From: Xanthomonas prunicola
GTDB taxonomy: Bacteria; Pseudomonadota; Gammaproteobacteria; Xanthomonadales; Xanthomonadaceae
Direction of reading: 5' to 3'
Length of the DNA: 64,000 bases
Assembly (NCBI RefSeq): GCF_002846205.1
Contig: NZ_PHKV01000015.1
Location: forward strand, 1 to 64,000
Positions 46,223 through 55,230 of this stretch are shown here, piece by piece. The notes beneath the pieces were generated by a model that saw nothing but the letters and a program-made list of their open reading frames with translations, ran no database searches and was not told where the DNA came from. Each line of letters opens with the position of its first letter. Positions within the stretch are counted from its first letter, which is position 1. The position numbers were made by a program, and so were the translations under genes.

Positions 46223-46858
46223 ATGTTTGAGCAGGTTGAGAAGCTCTTTGAAGGTTCTGATGAGCTGTTGGAGGCATTGGCGCCCATCACATCGGCTCCG
46301 CCGTTTGATCAAAGTGATCGACTGCAAGTTTGTCGCGCGCTTTGCCTGCTTTCGATTGAGCACGCTGTTGCGAGTCGCTGCTTACTTGCAGCCGGTTCTG
46401 AGCCGTCCACCTTGGTCGTTCATCGGGCGCAGTTCGAAGCGCTGGTGCGCGCCGTGTGGGTCCTTTACTGCGCAAGCGACGCCGACGTGGCTTGCTTGCA
46501 AGAAGAGCTGACGCCGATCAGTGAGTCCGTGGCGGCTCGTTTGCCAATGCTATCCAAGATGCTGATCGCTCTTGAAGCGGTGAAGCAGGCAGCCGAGCCA
46601 CTGCGGGTGTTTTTGGAGTTCAAGAAATACTCTTGGGCGGCACTCAACTCGTTTGTCCACGCGGGTGCACACGCGCTTCATCGGTTGCGAACGGGCTTCC
46701 CGCTTGAACTTGTTGAACTTGTGGTCAAACAAAGCAACGCGTTGGTCGTGATGGCTCACATGCAAGTCGCAATCACCGCAGGTAGCCAAGAGGCGGTGCG
46801 CTGGGTCGCTACGACTGCGGACGGATTTCCCGCTGTGCTTCCTCCACGAATACGTTAG
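46223..46858 (+). CDS. Hypothetical helical protein (possibly DUF6988-like)
   Basis: A 211-residue, largely helical, cytosolic protein with no signal or membrane helix. The segment VVHRAQFEALVRAVWVLYCASDADV and a later FVHAGAHALHRLRTGF resemble a family I tentatively recall as DUF6988, of unknown function. GGGGAGG (46212-46218) precedes two ATGs; 46223 has the workable spacing. Confidence 0.55.
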   Translation: MFEQVEKLFEGSDELLEALAPITSAPPFDQSDRLQVCRALCLLSIEHAVASRCLLAAGSEPSTLVVHRAQFEALVRAVWVLYCASDADVACLQEELTPISESVAARLPMLSKMLIALEAVKQAAEPLRVFLEFKKYSWAALNSFVHAGAHALHRLRTGFPLELVELVVKQSNALVVMAHMQVAITAGSQEAVRWVATTADGFPAVLPPRIR

Positions 46859-46960
46859 GATTTTCAGGCAAGCGCCATCGCCCACAGGCTGTCAGGCTGA
46901 TGAGTGGCAAGCTTGCGGTGCAAGTTGCTTGCAGTGAGACTTGAACGAAGGACAGTTTGG

Positions 46961-47363
46961 ATGACAAATATCAGCAAGGGGGAAAGCTTCGAAGACGGAT
47001 TTTTGCGGGCTGCGCTTGAAGTCATCGCAAAGCGCGATGAGCGCGAGGCCATCATCACTAGCCAGGATTTCGATGGCCTGAAGCAACGACTTGATCGCTC
47101 ACCGAGCACGACGCGCTTCACGCAGCCGATGGCCAAGTTCTACCTCGGTATCCCGAGACGCCACTTCGACAAGCTCAAACGAGAGCACGGCAATCCCTTT
47201 GCAGGGAGCACTTTCCAAATGCGATATCGACGCGATTGCTTGTAGTGAGTTCGATTTCGACCAATGGCAAAGCGCACCTGAGATCCTTCGCATCGAAGAT
47301 GAAACAGGAACTCTCCTTGCGTGCGACTACGAGGATGATGTTCCTGACATCGATGATCTGTAA
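46961..47363 (+). pseudogene. Hypothetical gene interrupted by a frameshift
   Basis: Reading from ATG 46961 (AAGGA eight bases upstream) gives a sensible protein to GNPFAGSTFQ, then quickly a stop at 47245. Shifting the frame at the AAA run 47217-47219 restores CDIDAIACSEFDFDQW and a long acidic tail ending DYEDDVPDIDDL at 47363. A one-base insertion in the A-run explains it. The intact product would be about 133 residues; family unknown. Confidence 0.5.
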
Positions 47364-47391
47364 GTCCCGTTTGGGCTTATCCAATCGACTG

Positions 47392-47432
47392 ACGCCATCA
47401 CGCTGTGATCTTGACGAAAGGCGTGATGGCGT
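47392..47432 (+). terminator. Hairpin before the ankyrin gene
   Basis: Two 12-base arms (47392-47403 and 47421-47432) form a perfect stem with a 17-base loop between the frameshifted gene and the ankyrin gene. Terminator or leader structure; no T-run. Confidence 0.45.
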
Positions 47433-47455
47433 TAAGTTGAAGGGGAGGAGAGAAA

Positions 47456-48523
47456 ATGGACCAGACACTTAAAAGAAAGATTAGACAGGCAGTGAAGCAG
47501 GGAAGCGAGGCGTATGTGCAGTCACTTTGTCAGGCTCAAGGTGACATCGATGCTGCTGCACGCTACGCCATTGAGGTGGCAATCACGAGCGGCAAAGAAA
47601 GCTTGGTTGATCAACTGGCGCCACTGCTGTCAGAGTCATTTGAGGTCTATCCGCTTGATGTGGCTGCCAAGGCAGGATCACTGCGGGCAGTCGAGCAGCT
47701 CATGGCATTTTGCGACACAGAGGATAACGAGGCATTGGTGCTTGCTGCCGGGCACGGGCACACGGAGTGCGTCAAACGCCTGCTCAAAGAGTGTAGCCCT
47801 CTGCAACATGACTCACTTGCGTTGTATGAGGCCGCGCGCCGTGGTCATGTAGATGTCGTCTTTCAATTGGTCCTGTTCTCAGATGCCAAGGCACAGGACA
47901 GTCGAGCATTGATTGCCGCCTGCAAAGAAGGACATGTGGAGGTGGTCAAGCATCTTTTGCCTTATTCATCCAAGATCCAATGTGCGCAGCACGGCTTTGC
48001 AGCGGCAGCCGAGAACAATCATGTCGAGGTCGTTGAGTTCTTGATCGAAGCCGGTCTTCCAGATCCGGAAGATACCTACGCGTTAGGGCTTAACGTCGCT
48101 GCTGCGAAAGGCCATGAACAACTGGTGCGCACCTTGCTCGGAGCGATCGTGACAACCCATCGTGCGCCTCGTGACTTTGGCGAAGAGGCGCTGCAATCTG
48201 CAGCACGAACCGGGCATGTAGGTATCGTCAAGTCCATCTTAGAGTTCGCGCACAAGACCGCCTATCCCGAATTGGCTTTGCACGTCGCACTCGAAAATGG
48301 CCATGATGAGGTGGCCGACATCTTGGTTCGCCGAGTGAACTTGGATCATGTGCGGGACCTGATCACAGACGAAGCGATTGAAGCGAAGCTTGATGAGGCG
48401 ATTGCCAGAGTTGATACGGCCAAGCAGCGCAGAGAGCTTCAATCCAACGAGCGCAAAAGGATGGCGCAGAGCGATACGGCAGGGCCGGCAACAATGAACT
48501 CATCTCGTGGCGTGCGCTTGTAA
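47456..48523 (+). CDS. Ankyrin-repeat protein
   Basis: A 355-residue protein made of about eight ankyrin-like repeats (for example ALVLAAGHGHTECVKRLL, SRALIAACKEGHVEVVKHLL and FAAAAENNHVEVVEFLI). The C-terminal 50 residues are charged and low in repeat character. No signal peptide or secretion mark is visible in this part. Ankyrins mediate protein binding; the partner is unknown. GGGGAGAG sits just upstream of the ATG at 47456. Confidence 0.8.
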   Translation: MDQTLKRKIRQAVKQGSEAYVQSLCQAQGDIDAAARYAIEVAITSGKESLVDQLAPLLSESFEVYPLDVAAKAGSLRAVEQLMAFCDTEDNEALVLAAGHGHTECVKRLLKECSPLQHDSLALYEAARRGHVDVVFQLVLFSDAKAQDSRALIAACKEGHVEVVKHLLPYSSKIQCAQHGFAAAAENNHVEVVEFLIEAGLPDPEDTYALGLNVAAAKGHEQLVRTLLGAIVTTHRAPRDFGEEALQSAARTGHVGIVKSILEFAHKTAYPELALHVALENGHDEVADILVRRVNLDHVRDLITDEAIEAKLDEAIARVDTAKQRRELQSNERKRMAQSDTAGPATMNSSRGVRL

Positions 48524-48577
48524 GCAGATGTTGCCGAAATAAGACCAGATGTCGCCAGCATCCTCACACCTCTGCTT

Positions 48578-49309
48578 CTAAGGACTTACTCTTCGTATTT
48601 CCCAATCGCCACGCGAGAGTGTTCGGACTTGATGGAGGTCGGTGTCGTAGATGGCGATCAGGTCAGAACTGCTGGCAATGATGTGGCCTCGGATCTTTCG
48701 CTCACCCTTTTCCCAGAGTTCTGAATCGCCTCGCGATACCGGACCAAGGAGTCGACCCTTTTCTGTGTTTGCGTCATCTTTACCAGCATGCTCGCCAAGC
48801 AAACCCGGCAGGGTTGCCACCAACAGGCCGACGAGAAATAGTGTCAGTGCGAGATAAACCCCCGAGGCAGCAATACCGGCCGACGAGGAAATAAGCTTGA
48901 TCCATGGATGTCGAAGGAAAAACTCTTTAATTTGACCTTCGCCAACTGGTCGAGTGGGCAACCGGTAGATCAAAACTGCGATCCACACAAAAACAAAGGC
49001 TGTTGCTACGGAAACCCAGGGGAACGAGCGAAACATTCCAAGCCCTTGCAGCACGATGGCGTAGTAGCCGCGAACGACCTTCCAGTCGGCCGATTGTGGA
49101 AATAGGTCGGCTTGAACGCCCCAGGCTTTGAGATAGCTTGTGTAGGCGACATGCCCGCAGCCGTGAAGAACGATTCCAGCTAATGTTGTCACGGCAGCCA
49201 GACTACCGACGAAGCGGGTGATAGACCAAGATTGCTTAGAAAGCAACTTGCCTTGATCTTCTTGTGGCGGAACAGGACGCTTAGATCTGATAAGTTCGTT
49301 ATGGCCCAT
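48578..49309 (-). CDS. Hypothetical membrane protein, three to four helices
   Basis: A 243-residue protein with hydrophobic segments near 30-55, 98-115 and 135-170 and a soluble C-terminus (KIRGHIIASSSDLIAIYDTDLHQVRTL) of about 60 residues. No family recognised. It is antiparallel to the ankyrin gene and starts 180 bp from the divergent restriction gene. The C-terminal strand-rich part could be an ion-channel or sensor domain, but that is speculation. Confidence 0.55.
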   Translation of the reverse strand: MGHNELIRSKRPVPPQEDQGKLLSKQSWSITRFVGSLAAVTTLAGIVLHGCGHVAYTSYLKAWGVQADLFPQSADWKVVRGYYAIVLQGLGMFRSFPWVSVATAFVFVWIAVLIYRLPTRPVGEGQIKEFFLRHPWIKLISSSAGIAASGVYLALTLFLVGLLVATLPGLLGEHAGKDDANTEKGRLLGPVSRGDSELWEKGERKIRGHIIASSSDLIAIYDTDLHQVRTLSRGDWEIRRVSP

Positions 49310-49490
49310 AGGTTTGTATTAGATCAATAAAAAATTTTTCTACAGCCCGCAGTCAGAGGACCGGCGCCGCCATGGACGGAAGTCGCGGCTTTTGCCATAA
49401 AAGTGGCGCTGATCAAGAATTTTAACGAAATTGTACAGATGCAGTGATCCTTGCTAGTCTTGTCCGTCTCATATAAGGAGGCGGAATGAA

Positions 49491-50390
49491 ATGAATAATG
49501 CAATACCTGAGCTTGCCAGCTATTCTGATCCGCATAAGATTATTACACCCATCGATCTAGCGATGCGGTTTCCAGAAGTATTGGAAAATTCGATTGGTCG
49601 CTATCACTCGGACATACACCTTTTTAGGGATTTGGTCAATGAATCCATAAGTAGTGATGATCTGCTTAAGAAAATTAGAGCTGGTGGTTATGACGCTAAA
49701 CAGCGGATGACCCTATTAAAAATATTTCGAAGATGTGTTTGCCCCATTGTAGACACTGAGATGGCAAAGAAACTCAGAGTGCCTACCGATACTCTTATTT
49801 CGAACTATGGAGAGTATTTCAAGAATATAGATGTTGTAAAGCGGCAGTTTAATAGCTTTACTCCTTCCGAGGAAGCCGCGCTGGCAGCGTTGGTGGGTGA
49901 ATATGATACTCGCGGTCAGTCTGGATATATTCTGACTGGCTTATTCTTCGATTGGTTTAATGGGTATTACGCCGGTAAATTCACGATAAGGGGGCCGCGC
50001 GGTGCAGGAAGGGATATTGAGCTTAGAACGGTCTATGATACTTATGAAGGGGACTTCCCCTGCGACTTCATAATCGAAGATATGAATGGGGAAATATGCG
50101 CTGTCGGGTTTGCTCGATATGACGCAACTCGGGGAGGCGCACAGTCTGATGATAGAACGGGAGGAAACGCGGATAAGGTTTCAAAAGCAAAGGCTTTCTG
50201 TTTAGAATATGGATACCGCTTTAGGATTGTTTTCTTAGCTGATGGCCCTGGTCTAGCACATAACGATACCTGGCAAGAAGCTTGTAGGTTAGATAATTCG
50301 TGGAGTGGTGCAGTGAGAGTGACAACTCTCAAAACTGCACCAGAACGAATCACGCAGGATTGGCTTTTAGGTCTCGATACGCCTGTCTGA
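49491..50390 (+). CDS. Putative type II restriction endonuclease
   Basis: A 299-residue protein in a distinctly AT-rich segment. Residues 180-235 (RGAGRDIELRTVYDTYEGDFPCDFIIEDMNGEICAVGFARYDATRGGAQSDDRTGGN) have the D...ExK-like acidic pattern and GGAQSDDRTGG loop seen in type II restriction enzymes that cut near modified or palindromic sites. The neighbour is a matching methyltransferase. AAGGAGG (49475-49481) lies nine bases before the start. Recognition sequence not inferable. Its 3' end overlaps the methyltransferase gene by 41 bp. Confidence 0.65.
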   Translation: MNNAIPELASYSDPHKIITPIDLAMRFPEVLENSIGRYHSDIHLFRDLVNESISSDDLLKKIRAGGYDAKQRMTLLKIFRRCVCPIVDTEMAKKLRVPTDTLISNYGEYFKNIDVVKRQFNSFTPSEEAALAALVGEYDTRGQSGYILTGLFFDWFNGYYAGKFTIRGPRGAGRDIELRTVYDTYEGDFPCDFIIEDMNGEICAVGFARYDATRGGAQSDDRTGGNADKVSKAKAFCLEYGYRFRIVFLADGPGLAHNDTWQEACRLDNSWSGAVRVTTLKTAPERITQDWLLGLDTPV

Positions 50391-51708
50391 GTTCAGCCAA
50401 TTCGACCTTCGAAGTTGAAGCAGTTAGCGCATCTACATAAATATTGAATTCATTTGAAATTGTTTCGTGGCGAGCTACCTTGTCGGAGGTCCACGGTAGC
50501 TCTGCTCTTATATTTTTATTTTTTTCCACAAAGTCTCCCATCGGAGCACGGCCCGCTGCGAATCTTTTTAAGACTGTCTTGGCTGCAAACAACGACTCAT
50601 CAATTCCGATCCAGTTTCGGCCCATTACACTGGCAGCATGAAGAGTTGACCCTGACCCGCAAAATGGATCAATGATTAAATCACCGGGATTGCTGCTAGC
50701 TCCCACAATCAACTTCATCATTTCAAAGTTTTTTTCCGTGGGATATCCTGTCACCAATATTGATTGATGATGGGCATCACGAAAGTCTTCCCAAGAATCA
50801 GTATATCCAACACTTTTATCCGCTGTTAGGTATACTTTTCGCCGAGGGTTCCCGGTTTTTGACCAGTGAATTTCACCAGCAGCGTTTAAAATATCCAGCT
50901 TTTCAGGAGTGTACTGCCAGTGCTTTCCTGCCGGGGGCATCATCCCTTGCCATAGGCCGCCCGTTGCACCGTTTCGAACGCCTGGAGCATGAATAGGGAC
51001 TAGTTTATACTGGCCTTTGTTATCAACCTTCGGATACTCTTTTGCGATCCAATCGGAATCAGGTGTTTTTAGAGGCCTATTCCAGATGTAGTTCTTGCTT
51101 TTGCTATAACATAAGATGTAATCGTTGAGATTGGCAAAATTATTTTTTGTTGAATTCTTACTACTGCACTTTCGCCGGGTGATCAGATTGATAAATCTTT
51201 CTCGTCCGAAGATTTCGTCCAAGAGAAACTTCAACTCGCCTACCATTTGGTGGCCGATATGGACATAAATAGTGCCATCCTCATCCATGAGTTCCCGCAT
51301 TAAGATGAGACGCCTGCGCATGAATTCAAGATAAGCAGCCTCGGTTAAGCAGTCATCATAGGCATGTTCATTTGTCCTGCTCGAAAAACCCATGCCAGTA
51401 GCATAGGGAGGGTCCAAATAAATTAACTTGGCTTTCTTCTTTTCCGATATAAGGCGATGCATTGCAAGCCAATTGTCTGACCAGATGAAGCTATCTAATT
51501 CAATTGACAAGCTCTTTTTTAAGCTTTTAGCTTCAAGCTTATGAAAGTCTGATCTTCTGCTTTCCAGAATATCAGGCTCTTCCATTTTTCCAGGATAAGT
51601 AAGCGTTACACGTGTCCCGAGGGGGGGGAGTGGGGGCGACAGTTCGCATGTGGCAGCGCGAATAGAAGCTCGACCATTAATTTCTTTTTTATGTAGTCCA
51701 ACAGCCAT
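50350..51708 (-). CDS. Type II DNA adenine methyltransferase, beta class
   Basis: A 452-residue DNA-N6-adenine (or N4-cytosine) methyltransferase. Motif IV DPPY (about residue 99) precedes motif I DPFCGSGS (about 345), which is the beta-class order. The specificity region lies between. It pairs with the convergent endonuclease, protecting host DNA. ATG at 51708 is preferred over TTG at 51714, though no ribosome site is clear. AT-rich, like its partner, pointing to transfer as a unit. Confidence 0.88.
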   Translation of the reverse strand: MAVGLHKKEINGRASIRAATCELSPPLPPLGTRVTLTYPGKMEEPDILESRRSDFHKLEAKSLKKSLSIELDSFIWSDNWLAMHRLISEKKKAKLIYLDPPYATGMGFSSRTNEHAYDDCLTEAAYLEFMRRRLILMRELMDEDGTIYVHIGHQMVGELKFLLDEIFGRERFINLITRRKCSSKNSTKNNFANLNDYILCYSKSKNYIWNRPLKTPDSDWIAKEYPKVDNKGQYKLVPIHAPGVRNGATGGLWQGMMPPAGKHWQYTPEKLDILNAAGEIHWSKTGNPRRKVYLTADKSVGYTDSWEDFRDAHHQSILVTGYPTEKNFEMMKLIVGASSNPGDLIIDPFCGSGSTLHAASVMGRNWIGIDESLFAAKTVLKRFAAGRAPMGDFVEKNKNIRAELPWTSDKVARHETISNEFNIYVDALTASTSKVELAELRQAYRDLKANPA

Positions 51709-52101
51709 TTTCAAAAAATAGGTAACCAGGTGAGGTTATCATACTGCGCCATCTGGGATAGCGCAACGTTTTAATTTTTATATTTCTATAGATCGAGTGT
51801 GGGTTGTATTTTCGCAGGTTGTGCGCATTGCGTGCGTTGATGGTGCTGGTCAATTTAATTCGTATAAATTAATTTATTTGCCAGGAATCCTCTGGGCAAC
51901 TCCCTGGACTGCAAGGGACTTGGGAGTTGTGGTTGATCGTGGCTAGTTCCATTACTTGAAATCAAGCACTTGCGTGAGCCTTTGCCCTTGGTCGTTAGGT
52001 CGCAAAGAGTTGTTCAAAGCTTCCCTAAGGCTTTTTATAGGCCATCAGCTGAAAGGATATGCGTAACGCTCTTCTTCGCAGAAATAGGTTGGCCTCTGGT
52101 T
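51709..52101. other. AT-rich intergenic next to the integrase remnant
   Basis: About 390 bp of AT-rich DNA upstream of the methyltransferase. AACTCCC (51898-51904) and GGGAGTT (51922-51928) form an imperfect inverted repeat, and an AT-rich TAAATTAATTTA run lies at 51865-51877. Nothing I would call a gene; recombination-site traces are possible. Confidence 0.4.
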
Positions 52102-52694
52102 TCATGGATACATCTTCGCCCCTTTCCTCAACCGTTCCTTGAACTGTCCACGTAAGTAGCTTGGCAGAGTGATAGATGGCTGATAGTGGCCGAGCGCTTC
52201 AACTTGGATTTTTCGGGTATTGCCGGCCGACTTGTGGACATAGTGTCCTTCAGAACGGGCGCCTTCTTGTTGAGCGCGTGACCTGTGATGAGAGCAATGT
52301 GCTCAACCCGCACGCCCTTGGCATCAAGCTCGGTAGCCACAGTATGGCGGAAGGCATGCGACCCGATCCCCTTGCCAAAGCCTAGGCCTTTCAAGTAAGC
52401 CGCGAACTGGTTGACGAAGCCCTGGCTGTAGTGGCCTTTTGGCTCGCCGGTCTTGCGACAGGTGCCAGCCGACAAGTTTGGGAAGAGGCGCGGGTGGCCG
52501 GACGCCTTGATGTCTGCCAGGAAGTCGAGAAAGCCCGCCTGGATGAGGCTTGGGTGGATCGGCACCTTACGGATGGCGCTCTTGCCTTTCAGGCTTTGCC
52601 AAGTGCGTTTGCCTGCGCTTTGCGCCCGGTCTTCGTCCACGGTTTTTTGTATTGAGAAGCACCACACGCCCTGGTCTTGCACGATGTCAGCCAC
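52102..52694 (-). pseudogene. Truncated tyrosine integrase with a frameshift
   Basis: The minus-strand frame aligns with the second half of the intact integrase at 55,231-56,622 (shared LKGKSAIRK, GFLDF.ADIK, GHPRLFP.LSAG, SHAFRHT.ATEL, ITGHAL). Upstream of 52694 the homology ends, so the N-terminal arm-binding and first catalytic arginine parts are missing. Near 52241-52248 a one-base loss shifts the frame: DHYVHKSAGN is recoverable by shifting, and the end reads KMYP as in the intact copy, at 52102. It is therefore doubly disabled. Confidence 0.8.
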
Positions 52695-52867
52695 TTAAAG
52701 TAATCGGCGGCATGACCCTGGCTGCTTATACCCAATATCTGGCAAACACCGATATCATTAGCCCCGGACTCCAAACCCGACCACTATTCAGGGAGGGAGA
52801 ACCTCGGTAGGGACCGCACACTCTCTAATCTGCTCGAAGGCGCATTAACAAAGGATCTTGGGGATCG

Positions 52868-54763
52868 ATGGACGCAAAAACCAATCAGCTCGACGCTTTG
52901 TTCGACGGAAACAAGTTTTACCAGGTGCCGCTGTTTCAAAGGCCCTATGTCTGGGATGAGAAAGAGAACTGGGAGCCGCTTTGGGAAGATATCCAAGCAC
53001 TCTTGGACAAGCGGCTTCGCACAGGCAAGGCGCACCCGCACTTCATGGGCGCCATCGTGCTCGAACAGGTGCCCAACCCCGCAGGTTCCATCGAGACACG
53101 CCTGGTCATCGACGGCCAGCAGCGCTTCACAACCTTGCAAGTCTTCTTGATGGCAGCGCGTAACCTATGTACTGCCAAAGGGGCGGAGAAGTTCGCTGGT
53201 CGCTTCACTGGCTTGATCGAGAACGCAGCCAACCGGGCAGAGACCGAAGAGGAAAAGTTCAAGCTTCTTCCCACTAACTCCGACCGGCCTGCATTCCGGC
53301 TGGTGTGTGAGTCCACTTCCGACGCCGAGGTAGAGCAGGGGGCCAAAGGGAAGCCAGAGCTTCATGGTAGCCAGATTGTTGGCGCCTATCGCTATTTCAG
53401 CAAGCACCTGGTCGACTGGGCTGCGGGCAAGCTTGATGACGAGGCCGATGCCGAAGCGCTATCTGGCAAGACGGTTGGGGACCGCCTGGAGTGCATCTGG
53501 TTGGCCGTGCAGGATGGCTTACAGCTGGTGGTGATCAACTTGACTGCGGGAGATGAAACGCAAGTCATCTTCGAAACGCTCAATGCTCGCGGCACCGAGC
53601 TCCTACCTGCTGATCTGATCAAGAACTATCTGTTCCGCAAAGCTGCGAGGGTGGAGGGTGCGACGGAGAAGTATGTAGAAAAGCTCTACGCCAAGCATTG
53701 GGAGCGCTTTGACAACAAGTTCTGGCGAGAGCCCGTCCAGCAGGGTCGCATCTACCGCCCCCGCATTGACCTTTTCATCAACCACTACCTGTCCATGATG
53801 ACTCGGGATGAGGTGAAGTCCACCCATCTGTTCAATGCATACAAGAACTTTGTAGATCATGCAGAGGCGGATCCAGAAGCAAGCATTCCGGCTCCCACGA
53901 CACCTGCGGCCCATATCCAGCAACTCGCTCAATTCGGGGATATCTTCCAGGCGTTCTATGAGCCCAAAGACCATGACGCTTTGGCACTTTTCCTACGCCG
54001 TTTGGAAGCGGTAGACACTGCTACGGTCTATCCGTTCCTCCTGTATGCCTACGCGAGCTTGATGCCCGACAACAGGGACGAGTTCGACAAGATCTTAGGC
54101 GTGCTCGAAAGCTTCCTGATGCGCCGCCTGATCACCAATTACACGACGAAGAACTACAACCGGCTTTTTGTGGACTTGATCAAGGCCGTTGAGAAGGCGG
54201 GCGGAGTGTCCGCAGCCACCGTCGCTGAGCAACTGGGCAAGGGCACTGGCGAGAGCACCAAGTTCCCAACGGATGATGAATTACTCGTGGCGATTTTCGA
54301 GCAGGAGCTTTATGGCAGGTTGGCACAGAAGAAGGTACGTGCCGTGCTTGAAGCCTTGGATGCATTCTCCATGTCCAGCAAGAGCGAAGCGATCGCGATG
54401 CCATCGAAGCTCACCATCGAGCATGTGATGCCGCAAGCCTGGCTTACCCACTGGCCACTGCCGGAACAAGACCAGGTGGATGAGCTGACCAAGCAGAAGG
54501 CCATGGTTCGTAGAAGCGTCATGCTCAACACCTTGGGTAACTTGACCCTGATCACCGGAAAATTCAATTCGTCTTTGCAGAATGCTGCTTGGGCGAACAA
54601 GCGCCCGGAGCTCTTGAAGTATTCCAAGATGAACTTGACCCGCTACTTTCATGGGAAGGAAGCCGACGACTGGCACGAGGCGGCAATCCGGACTCGCACT
54701 GAGCACCTCTTTGCGCAGTTGCTTCGTATCTGGCCGGCTGCAGGCAAGACGGCGAACAGCTAG
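52868..54763 (+). CDS. Single-chain GmrSD-type (DUF262/DUF1524) restriction enzyme
   Basis: A 631-residue protein fusing both halves of the type IV restriction enzyme GmrSD, which attacks glucosylated phage DNA in the prototype. The N-terminal DUF262 part has YQVPLFQRPYVWD and DGQQRFTTLQ (about 82-91), the nucleotide-dependent ParB-like motif. The C-terminal DUF1524/HNH part has KLTIEHVMPQAW (about 515-525) and NTLGNLTLITGKFNSSLQN. In the prototype GmrS and GmrD are separate. It sits between a decayed and an intact integrase. Target modification unknown. Confidence 0.85.
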   Translation: MDAKTNQLDALFDGNKFYQVPLFQRPYVWDEKENWEPLWEDIQALLDKRLRTGKAHPHFMGAIVLEQVPNPAGSIETRLVIDGQQRFTTLQVFLMAARNLCTAKGAEKFAGRFTGLIENAANRAETEEEKFKLLPTNSDRPAFRLVCESTSDAEVEQGAKGKPELHGSQIVGAYRYFSKHLVDWAAGKLDDEADAEALSGKTVGDRLECIWLAVQDGLQLVVINLTAGDETQVIFETLNARGTELLPADLIKNYLFRKAARVEGATEKYVEKLYAKHWERFDNKFWREPVQQGRIYRPRIDLFINHYLSMMTRDEVKSTHLFNAYKNFVDHAEADPEASIPAPTTPAAHIQQLAQFGDIFQAFYEPKDHDALALFLRRLEAVDTATVYPFLLYAYASLMPDNRDEFDKILGVLESFLMRRLITNYTTKNYNRLFVDLIKAVEKAGGVSAATVAEQLGKGTGESTKFPTDDELLVAIFEQELYGRLAQKKVRAVLEALDAFSMSSKSEAIAMPSKLTIEHVMPQAWLTHWPLPEQDQVDELTKQKAMVRRSVMLNTLGNLTLITGKFNSSLQNAAWANKRPELLKYSKMNLTRYFHGKEADDWHEAAIRTRTEHLFAQLLRIWPAAGKTANS

Positions 54764-54813
54764 GTCTTTCCTAATCGTATTTATTGGTCAACGCGAAAGG
54801 ATGTTCCATCACG

Positions 54814-54845
54814 CAATCCTTGGGCAATCTGATGCCCAAGGATTG
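54814..54845. terminator. Hairpin between DUF262 gene and minus-strand frame
   Basis: A perfect 13-bp stem (54814-54826 with 54833-54845) and a six-base loop, 50 bp after the GmrSD-type stop, followed by TTCTG. Probable bidirectional terminator. Confidence 0.65.
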
Positions 54846-54875
54846 TTCTGCGCAGGCAAGCGGGCATTCCTCATA

Positions 54876-55210
54876 CTAAGTCGCGATCTCGATCCTCGTC
54901 GTTGTGGGATCGATGACGTGCAGTTGGAAGGCGGGCATTGCGGCCCATCGCAGAAGGCAAGTAACAAGATCTTTGGTCCCGCTTTTTTCGCAACACAAGC
55001 GAAGACGTTCCGGCCTTCCATGAACACGTAAGGCTCGGAACTGATATGCAGCGATCCGGTCTTGCCTTTGACCTCGACGTGGCCGCTCGGCAAGATCCAC
55101 CCAGCGTCGATCCCCGACACTTTAATGGACCTAGCGCCCGCCGCCTGATCGGTCAACTTGCGGCCTTCCAGCTGCACAGCTTCGCCAGATACTGCGCTAT
55201 GTGCCAAAGC
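54876..55210 (-). pseudogene. Degraded small exported protein gene (uncertain)
   Basis: A minus-strand frame beginning near the integrase stop reads WIILAALAHSAVSGEAVQLEG, a signal-peptide-like start, then a beta-rich GRKLTDQAAGARSIKVSGIDAG. Near 54928-54936 the sensible sequence jumps frames to AFQLHVIDPTTTRIEIAT and stops at 54876. No ATG is found. I read it as a decayed gene; it may instead be two overlapping chance frames. Confidence 0.35.
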
Positions 55211-55230
55211 GGCCAGGATTATCCACCGAA

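Noticed and set aside
49310..49490. C-protein box upstream of the restriction gene
   Set aside because: No controller-protein gene and no clear symmetric box could be seen.
52128..52694. Functional second integrase
   Set aside because: It lacks the N-terminal half and the catalytic tyrosine is out of frame.
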